From Nocardioidaceae bacterium (GTDB taxonomy: Bacteria > Actinomycetota > Actinomycetes > Propionibacteriales > Nocardioidaceae), in contig JACCVA010000261.1 of NCBI GenBank assembly GCA_013698435.1, positions 1 through 9,921 on the forward strand: a stretch of 9,921 nucleotides of DNA, written 5' to 3'. Positions within the stretch are counted from its first letter, which is position 1; every line of letters starts with the position of its first letter. The translations under genes were made by a program, and so were the position numbers. The notes below the pieces were generated by a model, which was given only the letters and a program-made list of their open reading frames with translations, was not told where the DNA came from and made no database searches. This document shows, piece by piece, positions 1 to 6,235 of the stretch.

Positions 1-648
1 CTCTTCCTCGACGAGGCACCCGAGTTCAAGCCGACCGTCCACGACGCGCTGCGCCAGCCACTCGAGAGCGGCGAGATCTCCATCCGCCGGGCTGAGGGCG
101 CGGCAAGGTTCCCAGCGCGCTTCCAGCTGATCCTGGCAGCCAACCCGTGTCCCTGCGGGGGCGGGCCGGGCAAGAGCCACTGTCGTTGCGGCACCGTCGT
201 CACCCACCGCTACCAGCAGCGCGTCAGCGGTCCGGTGCGCGACCGCATCGACATCGTGCACTCCGTGCTGCCGGTGTCCCGCAACGAGATGCGCCAAGCC
301 GTCCCCGCCGAAGGGACCACCGTCGCCGTCGCCGCCCGCGTGAAGCGGGCCCGAGAGCGCCAACGGGTGCGCTACCGCGACACCCCCTGGGTCACGAACT
401 CCGAGGTGCCCGGCTATGAGTTCCGCCGACTCTGTCCGCTCGACCGAGAAGCCATGGAGCTGATCGAGGACGCGGTCGCCGACGGGAGGCTGACACAGCG
501 GGGCGCGGACCGGGTGGCGCGGATGGCATGGTCGGTCGCTGACCTGTCGTCCGACGAGCGACCTTCGGGCGTGCACGTGCGCGAAGCATTGTTCCTGCGC
601 TCCGACGGTGCGCTCGGCGAGTCGCTCCCCGGCCGGTGGGTGGCCTGA
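1..648 (+). CDS. comM: ComM/YifB-family Mg-chelatase-like AAA+ ATPase, C-terminal part (5' end outside window)
   Basis: The open frame runs from the first base to TGA at 646-648, giving 215 visible residues; the start and Walker A lie upstream. The fragment opens with a Walker B-like LFLDEAPEF (residues 1-9), followed by RFQLILAANPCPCG (40-53) and RVSGPVRDRIDI (74-85), the sensor/arginine-finger region of the Mg-chelatase subunit I-like family. Four cysteines (C50, C52, C61, C63; CxC-x8-CxC) could bind a metal, a feature seen in many family members. The C-terminal helical Mg_chelatase_C part (about 115-215) is present up to RPSGVHVREALFLR. In naturally competent bacteria ComM is a DNA branch-migration helicase acting on recombination intermediates; in actinobacteria the role is less tested. 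The gene abuts dprA (TGAATG, no spacer), so the two are probably co-transcribed and translationally coupled. The family call is secure. The competence role is inferred from the family and from dprA next door. Confidence 0.93.
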   Translation, partial: LFLDEAPEFKPTVHDALRQPLESGEISIRRAEGAARFPARFQLILAANPCPCGGGPGKSHCRCGTVVTHRYQQRVSGPVRDRIDIVHSVLPVSRNEMRQAVPAEGTTVAVAARVKRARERQRVRYRDTPWVTNSEVPGYEFRRLCPLDREAMELIEDAVADGRLTQRGADRVARMAWSVADLSSDERPSGVHVREALFLRSDGALGESLPGRWVA

Positions 649-1785
649 ATGCCTGTCGATGCAGCCGAACGCGAGGCGCGCATCATCATGAGCCGGGTAG
701 CCGAGCCCGGAGACGTCGACGCCTGCCGCCTGGTCAACGAGCACTCAGCAGCTGCCCTCGTCGACCGACTTCGCCGCGGTCACACCGGCGGATCGAAGCT
801 GTCGGACTGGGCCGAACGGATCGGGTGCACCCGGGCCGAGCCGCTGCTCGCCCAGGCGGCGGCCGTCGACGCCCACTACATCTGTCCCGGCGACGACGAC
901 TGGCCGGTCCAGCTCGACGACCTGGCTCGGTTGGATTCTTGCGGTCCGGACCGACGCGGTGGTGCTCCGTTCGGGCTGTGGGTGCGGGGGTCGCTCGACG
1001 GCGCAGCGTTGCGGCGCCGCTCCGTCGCCGTCGTCGGGTCACGGTCGGCGACCGCCTATGGTGAGCACGTCGCGGGCGACCTTGCAATGGAGTGCGCGGA
1101 CCGAGGTTACGTCGTCGTGTCGGGCGGGGCTTACGGCATCGACGCTGCCGCGCACCGTGGAAGCATCGCAGCAGACCAGGCGACGGTTGCCGTGATGGCG
1201 GGTGGGATCGACCGGCTCTATCCCTCGGGCAACGCGGCGCTCTTGCATCAGATCATCGCCCACGGCTTGGTCGTGGCGGAGGCGGCGCCGGCATGCGCGC
1301 CCAGCAAGTCCAGATTCCTCGTCCGCAACCGGCTGATCGCCGCGCTGTCGCAGGGCACGGTCGTCGTCGAGGCGGCGTTGCGGAGCGGGTCGCTCAACAC
1401 CGCCCGCTGGGCACGTGACCTGAACAGGTGGGTCATGGGAGTTCCCGGGCCGGTCACCTCGCGGCTGTCGGCCGGCGTCCACGAGCTGCTGCGCCAGCCG
1501 GAGACCACGCTCGTGACCGATGCTGCCGAGGTCATCGAGCAGCTGGCGCCGGTCGGTGAGGAGCTGGCGCCGGCGAAGGCTGGACCCACCAACCCGTGGG
1601 ACTGGCTCGACGCACGCTCTCGGCGCCTGCTCGACGCCCTTCCGGTGTCGCGTCCTGCCTCGGTCAGCTCGATCGCGAGAGCGGCGGGACTCGAGCAGGA
1701 CGACGTCACCACCCGGCTGCACCGGCTGCGCGCCGCGGGCCTGGTAGCCGGTGGCGACGCGGGCTGGCGGCTCAGGCGGGAGTGA
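649..1785 (+). CDS. dprA: DNA-processing protein DprA (Smf)
   Basis: A 378-residue protein with the expected DprA architecture. It has an N-terminal helical region (1-110), a Rossmann-like DNA-binding core (about 115-300) and a C-terminal winged-helix segment (about 322-376, with LDALPVSRPASVSSIARAAG as its first helices). Core motifs are VAVVGSRSATAYG (126-138), SGGAYGIDAAAHRG (158-171), AGGIDRLYP (184-192), RFLVRNRLIAALS (222-234), VVEAALRSGSLNTA (239-252) and VPGPV (265-269). DprA binds incoming single-stranded DNA and loads RecA; many non-competent bacteria keep it. The usual SE-PPG-type stretch after strand 4 reads AEAAPACAPSK (210-220), a mild divergence. ATG 649 directly follows the comM stop and has no clear Shine-Dalgarno, which fits translational coupling. 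A second in-frame ATG at 688 would remove 13 residues and cannot be excluded. Confidence in the family is very high. Confidence 0.96.
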   Translation: MPVDAAEREARIIMSRVAEPGDVDACRLVNEHSAAALVDRLRRGHTGGSKLSDWAERIGCTRAEPLLAQAAAVDAHYICPGDDDWPVQLDDLARLDSCGPDRRGGAPFGLWVRGSLDGAALRRRSVAVVGSRSATAYGEHVAGDLAMECADRGYVVVSGGAYGIDAAAHRGSIAADQATVAVMAGGIDRLYPSGNAALLHQIIAHGLVVAEAAPACAPSKSRFLVRNRLIAALSQGTVVVEAALRSGSLNTARWARDLNRWVMGVPGPVTSRLSAGVHELLRQPETTLVTDAAEVIEQLAPVGEELAPAKAGPTNPWDWLDARSRRLLDALPVSRPASVSSIARAAGLEQDDVTTRLHRLRAAGLVAGGDAGWRLRRE

Positions 1786-1880
1786 CGCGCGCTGACGCGC
1801 ACGGCTGTCACCGGAAATGTGGCCTGAGGGCCCCCTCACGCACCGTAAGGTAGCCCGCGGAACTGGGCGACGGCATCGCC

Positions 1881-1905
1881 TGCCTACCTGCCAGGCAGGT
1901 AGGCA
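1881..1905. promoter_or_regulatory. Perfect 25-bp palindrome, candidate operator
   Basis: Arms TGCCTACCTGCC (1881-1892) and GGCAGGTAGGCA (1894-1905) are exact reverse complements around one central A. The palindrome lies 95 bp after the dprA stop and 29 bp before the ATG at 1935. Size, perfect symmetry and position fit an operator for a homodimeric regulator (TetR-type operators often look like this), or a short hairpin in the leader. A one-base loop and no following T-run make it a poor intrinsic terminator. A possible -10 (TAAGGT, 1846-1851) lies upstream without a convincing -35, so a protein bound here would sit just downstream of a transcript start. The regulator is not identifiable from this window. 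Confidence 0.55.
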
Positions 1906-1934
1906 CCGTCCGATCACTTGAGGGGTTCACCTAC

Positions 1935-2902
1935 ATGTCGCAGCCACCTTCTGGTCCGTGGGACCCGAACCAGACGCCGCCCGGTGGGCAGCCTCCGCAA
2001 GGCGGCCAGCCACCGCCCTACGGTGCGTCCCAGCCGGGTTACGGCGCTCAGCCCGGGGTATGGCGGTCCCGGGCCGGCCAAGGTCCCGGCGGCTACGGCG
2101 GTCCTGGCCAAGGTGGCCCCGGTTACGGTGGCCCCGGTTACGGTGGCCCTGGCCAAGGTGGCCCCCGTTACGGTGGCCCCGGACAGGGTGGACCAGGTTA
2201 CGGTGGCGGCGGCCCGAGCGGGCCCGTTATGGCGGCCCGGGTCCCGGTGGACCCGGCTACGGCGGCTCGGGGCAAGGTGGCTGGGGTCCGGGCGGCCCGT
2301 ACGGCGGACCGCCCCCATCGTCGGGCAACAAGAACTCCCTTGGCATCATCATCGCGGTCATCGCAGCCGTGTTGCTCATCTTCGGCGGCGTGGCCGTCTA
2401 CCTGCTCACGAAGGGTGATGACAACAACAACACCGCCGGCGATCCCACGGAAACCACGAGCACATGTTCGACGCCCACCGAGTCCACACCCACCGAGACT
2501 GAGCTGACGGAGACGACGGACTCCACCGCGTCGGCGACTGAGACCCCGACGCAAAGCACCTCGAGCGGTCGGCCGACGTTCAGCGGAGAGCTCCCGGCCG
2601 AGGACCTCTACGTCGGTCTCGCGAGCCACCTGGTCGAGCTCGGCACGTCCGGCGACTGCGCGGGAGCGCGGCAGCTGCTGGCAAAGGAGCTCGAGACCAC
2701 GCTGACGGACGCCGAGCTCTGCACCGGTGAGACGTCGAGGCTCTTCGCGAAGGTCGACACCAGCGACTTCGACCTCAAGAACTTCAACACGGCAGGCGCC
2801 TACGTCGACTTCATCAATAACGGCGTGACCGTCAACGTCGGGATGAGCTTCATGGACGGCGAGATCTTCATCGACAACCTGTTCGTCTACGCGACCAGCT
2901 GA
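1935..2902 (+). CDS. Membrane-anchored protein with Pro/Gly-rich N-terminus and extracytoplasmic C-terminal domain; frame broken near 2225
   Basis: Function unknown. From ATG 1935 (GAGGGG at 1920-1925, 9-nt spacing) the frame gives a Pro/Gln/Gly-rich N-terminus (MSQPPSGPWDPNQTPPGG...) and YGGPGQGGPG-like repeats, then loses the pattern after CCC 2223-2225. The same repeats resume one frame back, from CGT 2225-2227, and stay open to TGA 2900-2902. One extra C (CCC to CCCC) would restore about 322 residues: repeats to about 130, a membrane helix LGIIIAVIAAVLLIFGGVAV (starting at 136, nucleotides 2339-2407), a Thr/Ser/Glu/Pro-rich linker (about 170-212), and a globular domain (216-322) with two cysteines (about 242 and 263) that could pair outside the cell. 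Without repair the product ends at 2507, lacking helix and domain. The C-terminal domain resembles NTF2/DUF4878-like lipoprotein domains only in general shape; I do not assign a family. The break is a sequencing error, a real mutation or, least likely, a programmed -1 shift. Confidence 0.75.
2088..2309 (+). repeat. Degenerate tandem repeat encoding Tyr-Gly-Gly-Pro-Gly / Gly-Gln-Gly-Gly-Pro
   Basis: Units of about 15-18 bp such as GGTTACGGTGGCCCC and GGCCAAGGTGGCCCC alternate and recur across the stretch, encoding a YGGPG/GQGGP low-complexity region. The repeats are nearly identical at the DNA level in 2108-2180 and more divergent afterwards. Such GC-rich repeats are prone to slippage in vivo and to sequencing or assembly errors. 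The frame loss of the host gene falls inside this block. Confidence 0.85.
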
Positions 2903-2929
2903 CCCGGAAGGCAGAAACCGCCACGTCAT

Positions 2930-2962
2930 CACGCGGTTCCCGCAGGGTGCGGGAGCCGCGTG
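2930..2962 (+). terminator. Strong hairpin after the Gly-rich gene, putative terminator
   Basis: The left arm 2930-2943 pairs with the right arm 2949-2962 over 14 base pairs with one G-U wobble and a 5-nt loop (AGGGT). It starts 27 bases after the stop codon at 2902. No T-tract follows, which is common for actinobacterial hairpin terminators. It also ends 13 bases before the xerC GTG, so it separates the two transcription units or is part of the xerC leader. Confidence 0.6.
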
Positions 2963-2975
2963 TCACGATGGCAAC

Positions 2976-3911
2976 GTGCCGGGCAGACAGATCACTGAGC
3001 TCCCGGAGCGGTTCGCGCGGCTGCTCGGGGACTACGAGCGGCACCTGGTCTCCGAACGAGACCTGGCTGCGCACACCGTCCGGGCGTACGTCGGCGACGT
3101 GGCCGATCTGCTCGACCACCTCACCCGGCTCGGGTGTGACGACCTGACGACTGCGGATGTGCGGTCACTGCGGAGCTGGCTCGCCAAGCAGCAGACGCTG
3201 GGCCGGTCCCGCACGACCATCGCCCGGCGGACGACGGCAGCTCGGGTGTTCACCGCTTGGGCCGCGAGGTCGGGTCACGCCGACACCGACGCGGGCGTCA
3301 CCCTCAAGAGCGCCAAGCCGCACCGCACGCTGCCGTCAGCACTCACCACGGACCAAGCGCGTGCGCTGGTCGCGGTGGCCGAAGCCGCCGCGGAGGATGG
3401 GGACCCTGCCCGGTTGCGGGACCTGGCGATCATCGAGCTGCTCTACGCCTCCGGTATCCGCGTCGGCGAGCTGACTGGGCTGGACGTCGACGACCTCGAC
3501 TTCGAACGCCGAGTCGTGCGTGTGTTCGGCAAAGGCCGCAGGGAGCGGTCGGTTCCGTTCGGTTCGCCGGCGGCGGACGCGCTGCATCGCTGGGTGAGGC
3601 AAGGTCGCCCTGCGCTCAGCGTCCCCGGTAGCGGGCCGGCGCTCTTCGTCGGCGTGCGGGGTGGCCGCATCAACCAGCGGCTGGTCCGCGAGATCGTGCA
3701 CCGACTCCTCGGCGACGTCGACGGCGCACCCGACGTGGGGCCGCACGGGCTGCGCCACACTGCGGCGACGCACCTGTTGGCCGGTGGGGCCGACCTCCGC
3801 AGCGTCCAGGAGATTCTCGGGCACTCGTCGCTGGCCACGACGCAGATCTACACCCACGTGACCGCCGAGCGTCTGCGCAGCGCCTACCGGCAGGCTCATC
3901 CTCGCGCCTGA
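2976..3911 (+). CDS. xerC: Tyrosine recombinase XerC
   Basis: 311 residues, the usual XerC/XerD size. An N-terminal SAM-like core-binding domain (about 10-100) includes HLVSERDLAAHTVRAYVGDV; the catalytic domain follows from about 118. All active-site residues are visible: R162 (ASGIRVGEL), K186 (FGKGRRERSVPF), H257 and R260 (GPHGLRHTAATHL), H283 (LGHSSLATT) and the nucleophile Y292 (QIYTHV). The enzyme resolves chromosome dimers at dif with a partner recombinase and acts with FtsK at the septum. The position upstream of rpsB matches the actinobacterial xerC locus and favours XerC over XerD or a phage integrase; no att-like repeats or phage genes flank it. GTG 2976 has no Shine-Dalgarno. A CACGAT at 2964-2969 lies 6 nt upstream, the spacing expected of a -10 box for a leaderless mRNA. 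The 3' end overlaps the convergent M23 gene by 16 bases. Confidence 0.93.
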   Translation: MPGRQITELPERFARLLGDYERHLVSERDLAAHTVRAYVGDVADLLDHLTRLGCDDLTTADVRSLRSWLAKQQTLGRSRTTIARRTTAARVFTAWAARSGHADTDAGVTLKSAKPHRTLPSALTTDQARALVAVAEAAAEDGDPARLRDLAIIELLYASGIRVGELTGLDVDDLDFERRVVRVFGKGRRERSVPFGSPAADALHRWVRQGRPALSVPGSGPALFVGVRGGRINQRLVREIVHRLLGDVDGAPDVGPHGLRHTAATHLLAGGADLRSVQEILGHSSLATTQIYTHVTAERLRSAYRQAHPRA

Positions 3912-4585
3912 CGCGGCCGGGTGGGTCGTGTTGTTGACCCACCGAGCAGCACGGCGGCAGTCACCGCAGCCGTAAGGCCGAACGCCTGTCGTGGCCACTG
4001 CTCCTCAGGCGTGCTCGTCGTCGCGTCCGAGGAGGATGCTGATGGTCTGCCGGGCACGCCGGCAAACGAGTCTCGGCCCGCGTCGCCGGCGTCGAGCGGC
4101 TTCAGCCGCACCGGCCGTGGTCCCAGGAGGGTGAGCGGGTCGAGGTACGTCGTGCCCCTGCGCACCCCGAGGTGGAGGCAGGTCTCGGGCCAGCAGTGCG
4201 ACGACGTCGTCGTCAGGGTGCCGAGCGGGTCACCGGCCGCCACCGTCTCGCCGACCTCGACCTGGGCGTTGACCGGCTCATAGGTGGAGCGCAGCCGACC
4301 ATGGTCGACGACGACGACGCCACGTCCGGCGAGCCGGGCCGCAAACGTCACCACGCCGGCGCCGATGGCCTGGACCTCCTGACTAGCGGCTCCGGCCAGG
4401 TCCACCCCGCGATGGCCAGCACCGAAGTCGCTTTCGGGAGGGTCGAAGGCAGCCTCGAGCGCAGGTGCGGGGCTGAGCGGCCACACCCAGCGTTCGTCGG
4501 CAGCGCCGGCGGCGCCCATGCCCAAGGAGGCGGCCGCGGCTGCGGCAACGAGCACCAGCAGGGCGGCCACGCGACGATGCGACAT
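3896..4585 (-). CDS. M23/LytM-like (murein DD-endopeptidase-type) secreted protein with altered metal site
   Basis: 229 residues from ATG 4585-4583 to the stop at 3898-3896. The start was chosen because MSHRRVAALLVLVAAAAAAS begins a classic signal peptide (cleavage likely near AAGAADE, about 29-30). The open frame extends upstream but without signal-like sequence; Shine-Dalgarno is weak. The M23 fold is recognisable: WPL-P at 35-40, first metal motif GHRGVDLAG (H58, D62), GVVTFAARLAGRGVVVVDHG (77-96), TYEPV, VAAGDPLG (115-122), then SHCWPETCLHLGVRRG (129-144) and YLDPLTLL. In catalytic M23 enzymes the last motif is HxH. Here the first position is Cys136 and the second His138. A Cys can bind zinc, so the protein may be a non-canonical enzyme or an inactive LytM-like regulator. 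A weak hydrophobic segment (201-216) near the C-terminus could be a membrane anchor. Divergent from rpsB and convergent with xerC; an M23 gene beside rpsB recurs in actinobacteria. Likely cell-wall role. Confidence 0.87.
   Translation of the reverse strand: MSHRRVAALLVLVAAAAAASLGMGAAGAADERWVWPLSPAPALEAAFDPPESDFGAGHRGVDLAGAASQEVQAIGAGVVTFAARLAGRGVVVVDHGRLRSTYEPVNAQVEVGETVAAGDPLGTLTTTSSHCWPETCLHLGVRRGTTYLDPLTLLGPRPVRLKPLDAGDAGRDSFAGVPGRPSASSSDATTSTPEEQWPRQAFGLTAAVTAAVLLGGSTTRPTRPRQARG
3920..3943. terminator. Hairpin just past xerC, inside the end of the M23 gene
   Basis: GGTGGGTC (3920-3927) and GACCCACC (3936-3943) form a perfect 8-bp stem with an 8-nt loop. It lies 8 bases after the xerC stop and within the last codons of the convergent minus-strand gene. 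The position suits a bidirectional transcription brake between convergent genes. There is no T-run on either side, so intrinsic termination is unproven. Confidence 0.4.
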
Positions 4586-4701
4586 GCCCCCAGGTTGCTG
4601 CCCGAGCCCGGCCTGGTTCCAGCACCAGCCTGGCTGCTGTGGACGGCCGGCACCGCCCAGCGACCTGTGGACGGGTGCGTGCGTGCGGCGACGCCCGCCG
4701 G

Positions 4702-4731
4702 TTCGATCCCGGCGACCGATTCCACTACACT
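4702..4731 (+). promoter_or_regulatory. Candidate promoter for rpsB operon
   Basis: TACACT (4726-4731) is a good SigA-type -10 hexamer. TTCGAT at 4702-4707 is a weak -35 with an 18-bp spacer. Transcription would start near 4738, giving a leader of about 210 nt before the rpsB ATG at 4951. It is the best -10 I see in the region, but the -35 match is poor. Confidence 0.45.
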
Positions 4732-4739
4732 TGCCGCAG

Positions 4740-4759
4740 CGACCCGTCCGTACGGGTCG
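4740..4759 (+). promoter_or_regulatory. Hairpin at predicted 5' end of rpsB mRNA
   Basis: CGACCCGT (4740-4747) and ACGGGTCG (4752-4759) form a perfect 8-bp stem with loop CCGT. If transcription begins just after the -10 at 4726-4731, this stem sits at the extreme 5' end of the message. There it could stabilise the RNA, or bind a regulator as DNA. Confidence 0.45.
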
Positions 4760-4891
4760 ACTTCGCACGCCCACAGACCACGGTGTTCCGCGGGTGTGTG
4801 CCTCGGTCCTGGTCTCACTGCCGTTGGTTCGGTAGGGGAGCAGGTGGCACGCACGTGAGCGTCAGGGTCTCGACCTGAGACAAGAACCGAC

Positions 4892-4911
4892 TGCGGCGCC
4901 TCGGCGTCGCA
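4892..4911 (+). promoter_or_regulatory. Leader hairpin upstream of rpsB ribosome binding site
   Basis: TGCGGCGC (4892-4899) pairs with GCGTCGCA (4904-4911) over 8 bp (one G-U) with a CTCG tetraloop; it ends 25 bases before the AAGGAGG of rpsB. S2 autoregulates its own synthesis through the rpsB leader in several bacteria, so this stem is a plausible S2-binding element. That role is inferred; I do not recognise a named leader motif. Confidence 0.4.
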
Positions 4912-4950
4912 CAGACGGTGCTCCTCGCGGGCACCCAAGGAGGCACGCAC

Positions 4951-6150
<1,200 letters not shown>

Positions 6151-6173
6151 CCAGCTCACCACGCTCATCAACG

Positions 6174-6205
6174 ACGAGGGCATCGGGATGATCCCGGTGC
6201 CTCGT
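6174..6205 (+). promoter_or_regulatory. Strong hairpin between rpsB and tsf
   Basis: ACGAGG (6174-6179) pairs with CCTCGT (6200-6205). After a single bulged G (6180), CATCGGGA (6181-6188) pairs with TCCCGGTG (6192-6199) with one T-G wobble, leaving loop TGA. This gives 14 base pairs with one bulge, 15 bases before the GAGGAA ribosome binding site of tsf. No T-tract follows. It could be a partial attenuator, an RNA processing or stability element, or a translational control site setting the S2 to EF-Ts ratio. Confidence 0.55.
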
Positions 6206-6235
6206 GAAGCCACAGCAGACGAGGAACGGATTCAC

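Larger units (their letters stand above)
4586..4950. other. 365-bp divergent intergenic region / rpsB leader
   Basis: No gene is supported here. From left to right it holds a 10-bp direct repeat CTGTGGACGG at 4637-4646 and 4665-4674, a candidate rpsB promoter (4702-4731), a hairpin at the probable 5' end of the transcript (4740-4759), and a 7-codon GTG reading frame (4855-4878, V-S-V-R-V-S-T) with only a distant AGGGGAG (4834-4840). It ends with a strong hairpin (4892-4911) and the rpsB ribosome binding site AAGGAGG (4937-4943). A long leader of roughly 210 nt follows if the proposed promoter is used. The M23 promoter must also lie near 4586-4700, but I could not place it. Confidence 0.6.

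Noticed and set aside
1825..1838. TGAGGG-CC-CCCTCA as a dprA terminator
   Set aside because: A 6-bp stem with a 2-nt loop cannot form as drawn, and no T-run follows.
2218..2232. Programmed -1 ribosomal frameshift at the repeat
   Set aside because: In the upstream frame the codons are AGC GGG CCC GTT, which is not an X-XXY-YYZ slippery heptamer, and no clear pseudoknot follows. A lost base in a C-run is simpler.
1958..2902. A single 314-codon frame starting at ATG 1958 as the true gene
   Set aside because: Its first ~90 codons are Arg/Trp-rich shadow sequence of the YGGPG repeat read in the wrong frame. The good ribosome binding site and sensible N-terminus belong to ATG 1935 in another frame.
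2976..3911. Phage or integrative-element integrase
   Set aside because: Length, complete XerC motif set and housekeeping context fit the chromosomal recombinase; no excisionase, tRNA target or att repeats were seen.
4698..4731. tRNA T-arm-like sequence: a GCCGG/CCGGC stem around TTCGATC, followed eight bases later by CCA
   Set aside because: No 5' acceptor strand, D-arm or anticodon arm can be found in the 60-75 bases upstream. It overlaps the proposed promoter and is most likely chance, or at best a very old remnant.
4855..4878. Seven-codon leader peptide gene upstream of rpsB
   Set aside because: The only ribosome binding site-like sequence is 14 bases away and the peptide has no run of regulatory codons; kept only as a note in the leader description.
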